A DNA stretch of 64,000 nt from Mycobacteroides chelonae CCUG 47445 (GTDB taxonomy: Bacteria; Actinomycetota; Actinomycetes; Mycobacteriales; Mycobacteriaceae), in the NCBI RefSeq assembly GCF_001632805.1, contig NZ_CP007220.1, positions 1,984,001-2,048,000 on the forward strand, in the 5' to 3' direction. Below are positions 40,928-51,669 of this stretch, in pieces. Both the position numbers and the translations under genes were made by a program. The first letter of the stretch is position 1. Each line of letters starts with the position of its first letter. The notes beneath the pieces are model-generated. The model ran no database searches, had not been told where the DNA came from, and saw nothing but the letters and a program-made list of their open reading frames with translations.

Positions 40928-41659
40928 ATGCGCGCGATGTTCTATTGGCTGCTGAAGTACATCTTCATGGGGCCGATCTTGCAGCTGATGGGCCGGCCCA
41001 AGGTAGAAGGTCTGGAGAACATTCCATCGTCCGGGCCGGCGATCCTGGCCGGAAACCATCTCGCCGTGGTCGATAGCTTCTTCCTTCCGTTGGTCTCTAC
41101 GCGCCGGGTGACGTTCCTGGCCAAGAGCGAGTACTTCACCGAGCCCGGTTTCAAGGGCTGGCTCAAGAAGGTGTTCTTCAGTGGAGCCGGGCAGGTGCCG
41201 ATCGACCGGACCAGTGCCGACGCCGCCGAGAACGCGCTGGGCACCGCCAAGCGGCTACTCGGCGAGGGCAAGCTGCTGGGCATCTACCCCGAAGGCACCC
41301 GATCCCCGGACGGGCGTCTCTACAAGGGCAAGACGGGCCTGGCGCGCATGGCGCTGGCCACCGGGGTACCCGTCATCCCGATCGCGATGGTCGGCACCAA
41401 TGTGATGAACCCGCCGGGCACGGCGCGCTGGCACTTTTCCAAGGTCACCGTGAAAATCGGCAAGCCGTTGGACTTCTCCCGCTTCGATGGGATGGCCGGG
41501 AACCGCTTCATCGAACGTGCGGTCATCGACGAGGTGATGTACGAACTGATGCAGCTGTCCGGTCAGGAGTACGTCGACATCTATGCGGCGTCGCTCAAGG
41601 ACAAGCCTGCGGAGCCTCCGCAGCAACCCGACCGCATCCCGGAGAGCGCCGCCGGTTAA
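40928..41659 (+). CDS. 1-acylglycerol-3-phosphate O-acyltransferase (PlsC family), Rv2182c type
   Basis: 243 aa. The acyltransferase boxes are NHLAVVD (HX4D), GQVPIDRT, the EGTRSPDG glycerophosphate-binding motif, and VPVIPIAMVGT. One N-terminal hydrophobic segment anchors it. Likely makes phosphatidic acid or acylates a related lipid at the membrane. The start could also be ATG 40937. Upstream genes encode lipid-binding-like and ATPase proteins; mptC is next. Confidence 0.88.
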   Translation: MRAMFYWLLKYIFMGPILQLMGRPKVEGLENIPSSGPAILAGNHLAVVDSFFLPLVSTRRVTFLAKSEYFTEPGFKGWLKKVFFSGAGQVPIDRTSADAAENALGTAKRLLGEGKLLGIYPEGTRSPDGRLYKGKTGLARMALATGVPVIPIAMVGTNVMNPPGTARWHFSKVTVKIGKPLDFSRFDGMAGNRFIERAVIDEVMYELMQLSGQEYVDIYAASLKDKPAEPPQQPDRIPESAAG

Positions 41660-41739
41660 TCGGGGTGCCGTGCATCTTCCCTGCATCTGAGGTGGCAGCT
41701 CGCTATGGGGCGTGGGTCAGCTATCCGCGCCGGTACCGT

Positions 41740-41745
41740 TACTCT
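41740..41745 (+). promoter_or_regulatory. Candidate -10 box for mptC
   Basis: TACTCT, predicted start near 41752, about 32 nt before the GTG at 41784. Confidence 0.35.
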
Positions 41746-41783
41746 TGAGGCCACCCGCGGGAGAACTGAGAGATGCGAGGGCC

Positions 41784-43082
41784 GTGCCGAATTCAATAAA
41801 CGAAACCGCCATCGCGGACGGCGGCTCCGTTCGTCGAGTTGCCAGATGGATCACGTGGGGTGGCCCGCTCGTCCTCGCCGTCGCCCTGCTGCTGCACGCG
41901 GTCGTCTTCATTCACTGGCCGACATACGCACTGCAGATCGACGTGTTGGTGTATCGATTCGGTGGCACGCGCGTACTGGACGGACTGGACCTTTACTCGA
42001 TCGGGCGCAACGGCGAGATCGACGATCTGCTGTTCACCTACACCCCGTTCGCGGCATTGGTATTCACCCCGTTGGCCTTCATCACCGATTTCACCGCGCA
42101 GGTCCTGTCGCTCGTGGTGTTCCCGGCGCTGCTCGTCTACTCGGTGTGGCGCATGCTGGCCTGGCTGAATGTCTCCGCCAAGGCCGGGCTGTGGGGGCTG
42201 CTGGCCCTGCTGGTCGGTCTGGTTTCGTGGCTGGAGCCGGTCCGGCTCTCCATTCAGCTGGGCCAGATCAATCTGCTGATCCTGGCGGTGGTGGTGACGG
42301 ACCTCCTGGCGCCCAAGCGGTGGAAGTTGGCCGGCATCGGCATCGGCATCGTGGCCGGCATCAAGCTGACCCCGATGATCTTCATCGTCTTCTTGTTCCT
42401 GGTGGGGCGGATTCGCGCGGCCGTCGTCGCGGCCGTCACGCTGATCGCCACCATCGGTCTGGGCTTCATCTTCCTGCCCTCCGCCTCGCACTACTACTGG
42501 GTGGACCGTGCCTTCGAGAAGATCAGCCGCATCACCCGTGATCCCACCGCGAGCACCAGCATCAGCGGGCTTTTTCTCAGATTGAACCTGTCGGCCGGAA
42601 CGGCCACCGCACTGTCGGTGCTGGTGATTGTGGCGAGCCTGGTGGTCGCGGTTCTGGCCTACCGGCGCGATCAGCTGCTGCTGGCGATCTCGATCGTGGG
42701 CATGGCATCGGCGGCGGCCTCGCCGTTCAGCTGGAGCCATCACTGGGTGTGGTTCGTGCCATTGGTCGTTCATCTGGGCTACCGCGGCTATGTGCTGGGT
42801 AAACGGGCGTCCGCGATCACGATGTGGGCATTCTGTGCGGTGTTCGCGGCGTGGTTCACCAGCCTGAGCGGCAAGACGCCGGACTCCGGTGCGTTGACGT
42901 TACGACCTGGTGGCGTCCTGAACGATCTGATCCCCAGTCTGTATGTGTTCGTTCATCTCGGAGTGCTCGTGGCCAGTTGGATATGGCTGCGGCGTGATCC
43001 GACGGACGTGAACGATGTTGTGCGCGAAGATGAGCCGACACAGGCCGATGAGCTGGCGCCGGCTTCTCCGGCGCACAACTAG
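41784..43082 (+). CDS. mptC: Alpha-(1->2)-mannosyltransferase of LM/LAM (GT87), Rv2181/MptC type
   Basis: 432 aa, integral membrane GT-C glycosyltransferase using polyprenyl-phosphate mannose. About ten transmembrane helices; the catalytic Asp is expected in the first outer loop (LQIDVLVYRFGGTRVLDGLDLYS). It adds single alpha-1,2-mannose branches to the lipomannan backbone (known for Rv2181). The GTG at 41784 was chosen because homologues start near it and the preceding part of the open frame is not hydrophobic. Confidence 0.87.
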   Translation: MPNSINETAIADGGSVRRVARWITWGGPLVLAVALLLHAVVFIHWPTYALQIDVLVYRFGGTRVLDGLDLYSIGRNGEIDDLLFTYTPFAALVFTPLAFITDFTAQVLSLVVFPALLVYSVWRMLAWLNVSAKAGLWGLLALLVGLVSWLEPVRLSIQLGQINLLILAVVVTDLLAPKRWKLAGIGIGIVAGIKLTPMIFIVFLFLVGRIRAAVVAAVTLIATIGLGFIFLPSASHYYWVDRAFEKISRITRDPTASTSISGLFLRLNLSAGTATALSVLVIVASLVVAVLAYRRDQLLLAISIVGMASAAASPFSWSHHWVWFVPLVVHLGYRGYVLGKRASAITMWAFCAVFAAWFTSLSGKTPDSGALTLRPGGVLNDLIPSLYVFVHLGVLVASWIWLRRDPTDVNDVVREDEPTQADELAPASPAHN

Positions 43083-43091
43083 GCGGCCCGC

Positions 43092-43583
43092 GTGCGTTAC
43101 TTCTACGACACCGAGTTCATCGACGATGGCCGCACCATCGAACTCATCTCCATCGGGATGGTGTGCGAAGACGGCCGTGAGTACTACGCCGTCTCCACCG
43201 CCTTCGATCCGCAGCAGGCGGGTCCGTGGGTGCGCCAGAACGTCCTGCCCAAACTGCCCGCGCTGTCGTCGCCGCTGTGGCGCTCACGCGGGCAGATTCG
43301 CGACGAGCTGGCCGAGTTCCTCGGACTCAACGGTGGCGGGCCGGCCGACCCGATCGAGCTGTGGGCCTGGGTGGGTGCCTATGACCACGTGGCGCTGTGT
43401 CAGCTGTGGGGGGCCATGACGGAGCTGCCGCAGCCGGTTCCCCGCTTCACCCTCGAACTCAAGCAGCTGTGGTACGAGCTGGGCCGCCCGGCGGTGCCGA
43501 AACGGCCCGCCGACTCACACGATGCCCTGGTGGATGCCCGGTACAACCTGGCCCGCTACCGCGCGATGGTTCCGCCGGGCTGA
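43092..43583 (+). CDS. 3'-5' exoribonuclease RNase AS, Rv2179c type
   Basis: 163 aa DEDDh exoribonuclease, near-identical in layout to Rv2179c. D6/E8 in MRYFYDTEF, GAYDHVALCQL (third acid) and SHDALVDARYNLARYR (His and last Asp) give the catalytic set. RNase AS prefers adenosine-containing RNA. The GTG start lies 9 nt after the mptC stop. Confidence 0.93.
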   Translation: MRYFYDTEFIDDGRTIELISIGMVCEDGREYYAVSTAFDPQQAGPWVRQNVLPKLPALSSPLWRSRGQIRDELAEFLGLNGGGPADPIELWAWVGAYDHVALCQLWGAMTELPQPVPRFTLELKQLWYELGRPAVPKRPADSHDALVDARYNLARYRAMVPPG

Positions 43584-43625
43584 TCACCGCGAATCCCGGG
43601 TGAAAATCCGCTGGTAAGGGGCGGT

Positions 43626-46327
<2,702 letters not shown>

Positions 46328-46334
46328 CGCATCG

Positions 46335-46340
46335 ATGGTA
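46335..46340 (-). promoter_or_regulatory. -10 box for pknL (leaderless)
   Basis: TACCAT on the minus strand, 7 nt before the ATG at 46327. Confidence 0.5.
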
Positions 46341-46366
46341 TCCAGTGATGCGGGGGCGCCCCGGCG

Positions 46367-46807
46367 TCAACGCCGCTTATCGAGCATTTCGCGGACGGAG
46401 TTGAGCATTGGCCCGGCGCCCGAGAACAGCATGGTCCGCCATTGACGGTGCAGGGCAATGGCCGGGTCGAACCGGCTGTACGTGACGCGCAGCCTGGTGC
46501 CGCCGGGTTCCGGGAGCAGGTTCCACCGGGAGGTCACTTCGATTCCCGGGGCGGTCAACACCTGTTCGATGTGCTCGTGCGGCACCACGCTGGTGTAGGT
46601 GGTCCGCAGCACGCCATCGAAGCCGACGGCGGGCTGCGGATGGGTGATCAGGACGCGTGTCTCGCCGACTTCGACGGGTGCGTCGTTGACCTCTTTAACC
46701 TGTGAAGCGGTGAGCTCAAGGGAAACGAGAACATCCCAGACCTTCTCGACGGGGTAGGGGTAGTACTCGCTGTGGGTGACCGATGTCGGATCGCCGGAAC
46801 TCGTCAC
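46367..46807 (-). CDS. SRPBCC domain protein next to pknL
   Basis: 146 aa from the GTG at 46807 (VTSSGDPTSVTHSEYYPYPVEKVW). The SRPBCC/START-like fold is suggested by SEYYPYPVEKVWDVLVSLE and a beta-rich middle; the C-terminal helix holds MLFSGAGPMLNSVREMLDKRR. Ligand unknown. It lies 39 nt upstream of pknL on the same strand; pknL nevertheless has its own -10. Confidence 0.78.
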   Translation of the reverse strand: MTSSGDPTSVTHSEYYPYPVEKVWDVLVSLELTASQVKEVNDAPVEVGETRVLITHPQPAVGFDGVLRTTYTSVVPHEHIEQVLTAPGIEVTSRWNLLPEPGGTRLRVTYSRFDPAIALHRQWRTMLFSGAGPMLNSVREMLDKRR

Positions 46808-46814
46808 GGTCCGA

Positions 46815-46820
46815 AGGTTA
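46815..46820 (-). promoter_or_regulatory. -10 box for the SRPBCC gene (leaderless)
   Basis: TAACCT on the minus strand, 7 nt before the GTG at 46807; decides the start over the longer open frame. Confidence 0.5.
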
Positions 46821-46875
46821 CGCGCGTCACCACACCCGGAGGACGCTTTTGGGCGACGGTGGCGTGCGAGGCGAC

Positions 46876-46881
46876 TAGCGT
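46876..46881 (+). promoter_or_regulatory. -10 box for the Rv2175c-like gene (leaderless)
   Basis: TAGCGT, 8 nt before the ATG at 46890. Confidence 0.4.
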
Positions 46882-46889
46882 CATTCGTT

Positions 46890-47294
46890 ATGAGCGCCAT
46901 TCCATACGTTGCCGACACGCTTGACGCCGACGAGCCGCTGTTCTCCCTCAAAGAGGCGGCCACGCGCCTGCGGGTACCGGTTTCCAAGGTTCAGCAGTAT
47001 TTGCGTGACGGTGAACTCATCGCAGTGCGACGCGATGGCGAAATCAAGGTTCCCGTCATCTTTTTCAGCCCCGAAGGCCCTGTGGTGAAGCATCTGTTCG
47101 GGCTGCTCTCGGTGCTGCGGGACGGGGGATATCACGAGCCCGAAATCATGCGTTGGCTGTTCACCGGTGATGAATCGCTGACGGTGACCCGCGACGGCAC
47201 CACCGAACGAATCGAGGCGGCCCGCCCGGTCGATGCGCTGCATGGTCACCAGGCCCGCGAGGTGCTGCGGCGAGCGCAGGCGATGGCCTACTAG
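46890..47294 (+). CDS. Winged-helix DNA-binding protein, Rv2175c type (PknL substrate homologue)
   Basis: 134 aa. LKEAATRLRVPVSKVQQYLRDGELIAVRRDGEIKVP is a compact winged helix-turn-helix; the C-terminus (HGHQAREVLRRAQAMAY) matches Rv2175c. In M. tuberculosis PknL phosphorylates a threonine near the N-terminus of Rv2175c and lowers its DNA affinity; here the N-terminal tail (MSAIPYVADTLDADE) offers one Thr, T10. The stop interlocks with that of mptA (CTAG, 47291-47294). Confidence 0.92.
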   Translation: MSAIPYVADTLDADEPLFSLKEAATRLRVPVSKVQQYLRDGELIAVRRDGEIKVPVIFFSPEGPVVKHLFGLLSVLRDGGYHEPEIMRWLFTGDESLTVTRDGTTERIEAARPVDALHGHQAREVLRRAQAMAY

Positions 47295-48847
47295 TACTCG
47301 CTGGGATCGTGCGCTTCCGGCGCGGTGTTGATCATCCGCCACGCGATGGCAGCGCAGGTTGCCGCGATCAGTACATGTATCCACACGTACATGCCGTGGG
47401 AGCCATCGGGTTTGAAGATCACCATGATCCAGGTGGAGAACCCGGCGATGGCTGCGATCGCGATGCGCGATTGCAGCAGCGGCGCCGCGATGGCCAGCGG
47501 CCAGGTGTAGTACCAGGGCAGCGCAGCCGGCGCCATGAGCACCACGATCACCATTGCCCACAGGATCCCGAACATCGCGTCGCGATCGTTGTGTCGGTGC
47601 CGCCACCACACCACGGGCAGGCTGACCGCGATGACCATGACCCCGATGATGCGGGTGATCTCCAGAAGAGCATCGAAGTTGACGGTCACGAAAAGACCGG
47701 CGACAACGTTGATGATGTTGGCGACGGCGGTCGGCACTGTCAGCCAGTTGATGATCTTCACCGAGCCGGCCAGGGCGGTCAACCATCCCAGGCCGACGCC
47801 GGCGATCCACGACAACACCGCGAATACCGCGACGACGACGGACACCGAGGCTGCCGACGCCATCGCGAACGCGGTCACCGGGTGGCGCTGTGGGGAGTCC
47901 TCATCGGCGCTCTCGACCAGACGACGCATCCAGATCCACACCAGGAAAGGCAACGCAAGACCCGCGGTGGCCTTGACAGCCACCGCTAACGCGACCACCG
48001 ATATGCCCCAAACATGGTGGCGCTCAAGGACGAGGGCAATGCCTGCCATCATCAGGCCGACCATCAGCATCTCGTTGTGCACTCCGCCCATCAGATGGAT
48101 GATCACCAGCGGGTTGAGCACACAGATCCACAACGCCTTGCTGGCATTGGCTGAAAGGCAGCGGGCGACTCGGGGGGTGGCCCACACCAGCAGCGCCAGT
48201 CCGGGCAGCATGCACAGGCGCAGCAGCATGGTTCCGGCTACCACGTCGTCACCGATGATCTGGGTGACAAATCGTGCGATGAGGATGAACAGCGGTCCAT
48301 ATGGCGCGGTGGTGGTGGACCAGATCGGACTGACGTTCTCTAGCAACGCGTTCGGGTTTTCGACTGGACCCACCAGATAGGGATCGAATCCGTCGCGCAG
48401 CAACGCGCCCTGCGCGAGGTAGGAATAGGCATCCCGACTGAACACCGGAACCGAGGCGAGCAGTGGTAGCAGCCAGCACGGAATGACGATCAGGAGAGAC
48501 TCTTTGGTCACCTTGCCCGCGATCACGTGGCGGCCCAGTCCGAGCCACGCCAGCAGCATGAGGACCACCCCGAGCCACATGCAGATCGAGGACACCACCA
48601 ATCCGTGGCCGAAACGCAACCAGGACAGCCCAACCGATTCCAGCAGCGGGTCGTGCTGCCGGGTACTGCCCGCACCCAGTCCGCCGATGGCGATGAGGAT
48701 GGCGCCACCGAATCCGGTGATTGCTGCGCGGCCGGCGGGGGACCTCAGGAAGGCGGCTCTCCACCCGGCACCCGGATCGAGTACCGCAGGTGCCGGTTCA
48801 GGGTTCGGTTCCAGGGGAGGCTGCACCGCCTTTGATGATGTGCTCAC
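47291..48847 (-). CDS. mptA: Alpha-(1->6)-mannopyranosyltransferase MptA
   Basis: 518 aa integral membrane GT-C enzyme extending the alpha-1,6-mannan core of lipomannan. About 12-13 transmembrane helices; the first outer loop has SRDAYSYLAQGALLRDGFDPYLVGP, where the catalytic acid is expected. The GTG at 48847 (VSTSSKAVQPPLEP) was chosen as it follows idsA2 by 4 nt; longer frames overlap it. Its polyprenyl-phosphate mannose donor needs prenyl chains, and the upstream gene is a prenyl synthase. Confidence 0.9.
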   Translation of the reverse strand: MSTSSKAVQPPLEPNPEPAPAVLDPGAGWRAAFLRSPAGRAAITGFGGAILIAIGGLGAGSTRQHDPLLESVGLSWLRFGHGLVVSSICMWLGVVLMLLAWLGLGRHVIAGKVTKESLLIVIPCWLLPLLASVPVFSRDAYSYLAQGALLRDGFDPYLVGPVENPNALLENVSPIWSTTTAPYGPLFILIARFVTQIIGDDVVAGTMLLRLCMLPGLALLVWATPRVARCLSANASKALWICVLNPLVIIHLMGGVHNEMLMVGLMMAGIALVLERHHVWGISVVALAVAVKATAGLALPFLVWIWMRRLVESADEDSPQRHPVTAFAMASAASVSVVVAVFAVLSWIAGVGLGWLTALAGSVKIINWLTVPTAVANIINVVAGLFVTVNFDALLEITRIIGVMVIAVSLPVVWWRHRHNDRDAMFGILWAMVIVVLMAPAALPWYYTWPLAIAAPLLQSRIAIAAIAGFSTWIMVIFKPDGSHGMYVWIHVLIAATCAAIAWRMINTAPEAHDPSEY

Positions 48848-48851
48848 GTGA

Positions 48852-49883
48852 TCATGCGCTCCGGTTGGACACCAATCGGACGAGATCGGACAGCGCGGCA
48901 CGGGCGTCATCGGCGATATCGGCGCCGGACAGCTGCTCCAGCGCGCGGTGCGTGTGTTCCTCGATACGAGACTCCACTGCCGCGAGTGCGCCCAAGTCGA
49001 CGATGACTGAACACATTTCGGCGACCTGATGATCGGTGAGTGGGGTGCCGATCCAGGAGTGAAGCATGTCCTCGGCGGCGTTGTCGTTGATGCGTGCCAG
49101 ACGCAGGGCTTCGGCCAGCAGCACGGTGCGCTTTCCGGAACGTAGGTCGTCCCCGGCGGGTTTCCCGGTCACCTTGGGATCCCCGAATACCCCGAGCACA
49201 TCGTCGCGCAGCTGGAACGCAACACCGATATCCAGTCCGACATCACCGAGTAGTCGTGAGATCTCCGGGTTCTCGGCCGCGATCGCGACACCCAGCTGCA
49301 GGGGCCGCTGCACCGTGTAGCCGGCGGTCTTGAAGCGGATCACGCGCATGGCGGTCTCGACGGACTCGTCGCCAGAGGATTCGGACAAGATGTCCAGATA
49401 TTGGCCGCCGAGCACCTCGCTGCGCAGGATCGACCACACACCCCGGGCCCGCGCATGGGCCTGGGGGGATAGCTGTGCGCCGACCACCATGTCATCAGCC
49501 CAGGTAAGTGCCAGATCGCCGAGCAGGATCGCAGCGGATATGCCGAACTGTTCGGGGGAGCCGGACCAGCCGTTCTCACGGTGCAGTGCGGCGAATTCGA
49601 TATGGATGGTGGGTTCGCCGCGCCGGGTGGCGGAGCTGTCGATGACGTCGTCGTGGATGAGCGCACAGGTGTGCAGCAGTTCCAGCGCGGCACACACCCG
49701 CAGCACCTCGGGGTTCCACGGGTCGGGGTCGTCGGTAACCGCTCGCCAGCCCCAGTAGGCGAACGCCGGGCGCAGCCGCTTGCCGCCGCGCAGCACAAAC
49801 CGGTCGAGGGCCGTGATCGCATGCTCATAGTTCGGCCCGATATGCGCGGTGTGCTCACGGCATTCGGCCAGGAACTGGCTCAA
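48852..49883 (-). CDS. idsA2: Polyprenyl (geranylgeranyl-type) diphosphate synthase IdsA2
   Basis: 343 aa from the TTG at 49883. First Asp-rich motif HDDVIDSSATRRG and second QLRDDVLGVFGDP are complete; GGKRLRP and a C-terminal helix are normal for trans-prenyltransferases. The TTG has no ribosome site; an in-frame CTG at 49943 (adds 20 residues) is preceded by GAGAGG 8 nt upstream and may be the true start. Co-transcribed with mptA. Confidence 0.9.
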   Translation of the reverse strand: MSQFLAECREHTAHIGPNYEHAITALDRFVLRGGKRLRPAFAYWGWRAVTDDPDPWNPEVLRVCAALELLHTCALIHDDVIDSSATRRGEPTIHIEFAALHRENGWSGSPEQFGISAAILLGDLALTWADDMVVGAQLSPQAHARARGVWSILRSEVLGGQYLDILSESSGDESVETAMRVIRFKTAGYTVQRPLQLGVAIAAENPEISRLLGDVGLDIGVAFQLRDDVLGVFGDPKVTGKPAGDDLRSGKRTVLLAEALRLARINDNAAEDMLHSWIGTPLTDHQVAEMCSVIVDLGALAAVESRIEEHTHRALEQLSGADIADDARAALSDLVRLVSNRSA

Positions 49884-50021
49884 TTGGTCGCTTACCGCGT
49901 CGGTCAGGTGCCGGGCGTTGGCAGCGGCTACGTTGACACTCAGCGGTGCGTCCTCTCAGGGTGCGGTGGCGGGTCCCGGATGCTTACAGGTCTCCGAGAG
50001 TGAACCTAGAGTAATCCCACC

Positions 50022-50027
50022 TATCCT
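50022..50027 (+). promoter_or_regulatory. -10 box for the MTHFR-like gene (leaderless)
   Basis: TATCCT, 6 nt (GAACGG), then GTG at 50034. Confidence 0.5.
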
Positions 50028-50033
50028 GAACGG

Positions 50034-51014
50034 GTGACAACCAACCCGCTCGACCATGACGCATCGGTCGCCGAGCTGCAGGATCCGGGGTCGATCGCCG
50101 ATCGACTGGCCGGGGTTCAGCCTGGCGATGTCGCGTTCTCGGTGGAGTTCATGCCGCCTCGTGACGAGGCCGCCGAGGCGCGGTTGTGGCGAGCGGCAAG
50201 AGTTTTCGAGCGGTATCAGCCGGTGTTCGTCTCGGTGACCTATGGAGCGGGTGGCTCCACCCGTGATCGCACGGTGCGGGTGACCGGTGAGCTGGCCGAG
50301 AACACCACCTTGCTGCCGGTTGCGCACCTGACGGCCGTCGGGCACACCGTCGATGAGTTGCGTGCCATGGTGGGCGCATATGTGGACCGTGGCATCACCA
50401 ATATCCTTGCCCTGCGGGGCGATCCAGCTGGGGATGTGAATGCTGAATGGATTCCGCACCCCGGTGGCCTGACCTATGCCGAGGAATTGGTGCGGCTGGT
50501 TCGTGACCTGGGCGACTTCCACGTGGGTGTCGCTTCTTTCCCGGAGGGCCATCCGCAGGCGATCGATCTGGAGCGCGACACAGCCAATCTGGTGAACAAG
50601 CTGCGGGCCGGAGCGGAGTACTCCATCACCCAGATGTTTTTCGACGTCGACGACTACCTGCGGCTGCGTGATCGGGTGGTGGCCGCCGACCCCGAACAGG
50701 GCGCCAAGCCGATCGTTCCCGGGCTGATGCCCATTACGTCGCTGCGGTCGGTGCGCAGGCAGGTGGAGCTCTCCTCGTCCACGCTGCCCGCTGCTCTGGA
50801 GGAACGGCTATTGCGTGCTGCTGGGGATGGCCCCGAGGAAAACCGCGACGAGGTCCGCAAGGTCGGTGTCGATGTCACCACATCGATGGCCGCCCGGCTA
50901 CTCGCCGAGGGCGTTCCGTGCCTGCACTTCATGACCCTGAACTTCGCGCGGGCTACTTCCGAGGTGCTGGAGAACCTCGGAGTGCGGGTCACTCCGGGAA
51001 CTGGTCGGGCGTAA
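50034..51014 (+). CDS. Methylenetetrahydrofolate reductase-like protein, Rv2172c type
   Basis: 326 aa TIM-barrel of the MetF family. FSVEFMPPRDEAAEARLW holds the catalytic Glu near strand 1; VTYGAGGST, ILALRGDP and GAEYSITQMFFD are the family landmarks. Would reduce 5,10-methylene-THF to 5-methyl-THF for methionine synthesis; mycobacterial members diverge from E. coli MetF. The GTG at 50034 has a -10 six nt upstream. Its 3' end overlaps lppM by 26 nt. Confidence 0.85.
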   Translation: MTTNPLDHDASVAELQDPGSIADRLAGVQPGDVAFSVEFMPPRDEAAEARLWRAARVFERYQPVFVSVTYGAGGSTRDRTVRVTGELAENTTLLPVAHLTAVGHTVDELRAMVGAYVDRGITNILALRGDPAGDVNAEWIPHPGGLTYAEELVRLVRDLGDFHVGVASFPEGHPQAIDLERDTANLVNKLRAGAEYSITQMFFDVDDYLRLRDRVVAADPEQGAKPIVPGLMPITSLRSVRRQVELSSSTLPAALEERLLRAAGDGPEENRDEVRKVGVDVTTSMAARLLAEGVPCLHFMTLNFARATSEVLENLGVRVTPGTGRA

Positions 51015-51669
51015 ACCGGGGGGATTGGTCGCGGTCCAGCCAGGCCAGGGACGCAACCAGGGCACCGATCAGCAGGGCGGAAATCGTGATGAAGATCGCG
51101 GCGCCATTGAAGGAACGGGTACTGGGGTCGGTGTAACGGGAGGTCGCGGTGAACGTGCTGACTACGCCGGGAGTGAGTTTCCACTGCACGGCGTCGGAGC
51201 CGAGCATCTCCCCGTTGGTGGATTCGATATCGCCGGGAAACGAAATAGCCAGCGACACATCGGCATCTGAGGTGTCTTCCAGTGCGGTGAGATCGGCACG
51301 GCCTTCCAGCACCACCACATCGCCGTTGCGGCGCAGGGTGAGATCGAAGCCGGCGGCGTTCTTGTTCATCCCGGCCAGCTGAGGGACTTCGGCGAACGTC
51401 AGATCGTTGAAGATGGCGCGCGAGCCCACCATGCCGTTCTCTTCGTACTCGCTGACCTGAACCTTCTGGGCGAAGGACATGTTGCGTTCGAGCTGAGGGC
51501 CCTTGTCGTCTTTACCTTGCGGTTTGGCGACAGCGATAAGCTGCCCCGAGACGTGATCGTCGGTGGTAACGGTCATCGAGGCCTTGACGCGCACGCATCC
51601 CGATAGCAGCGGCAGCGTCGTCAACAACAGCACCGCGGCAATACGCGCCGCACGCCCAGGGCTAGTCAT
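50989..51669 (-). CDS. lppM: Lipoprotein LppM
   Basis: 226 aa. Signal peptide with lipobox LLSGC (lipidated Cys about residue 25), an outer DUF3153-like domain of about 150 residues, and one C-terminal transmembrane helix (AAIFITISALLIGALVASLAW) with a short cytoplasmic tail. Matches LppM (Rv2171), linked to phagosome manipulation and phosphoinositide/PIM binding in M. tuberculosis (known for the homologue). The start overlaps the stop of the GNAT gene (ATGA). Confidence 0.92.
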   Translation of the reverse strand: MTSPGRAARIAAVLLLTTLPLLSGCVRVKASMTVTTDDHVSGQLIAVAKPQGKDDKGPQLERNMSFAQKVQVSEYEENGMVGSRAIFNDLTFAEVPQLAGMNKNAAGFDLTLRRNGDVVVLEGRADLTALEDTSDADVSLAISFPGDIESTNGEMLGSDAVQWKLTPGVVSTFTATSRYTDPSTRSFNGAAIFITISALLIGALVASLAWLDRDQSPRFTPDQFPE

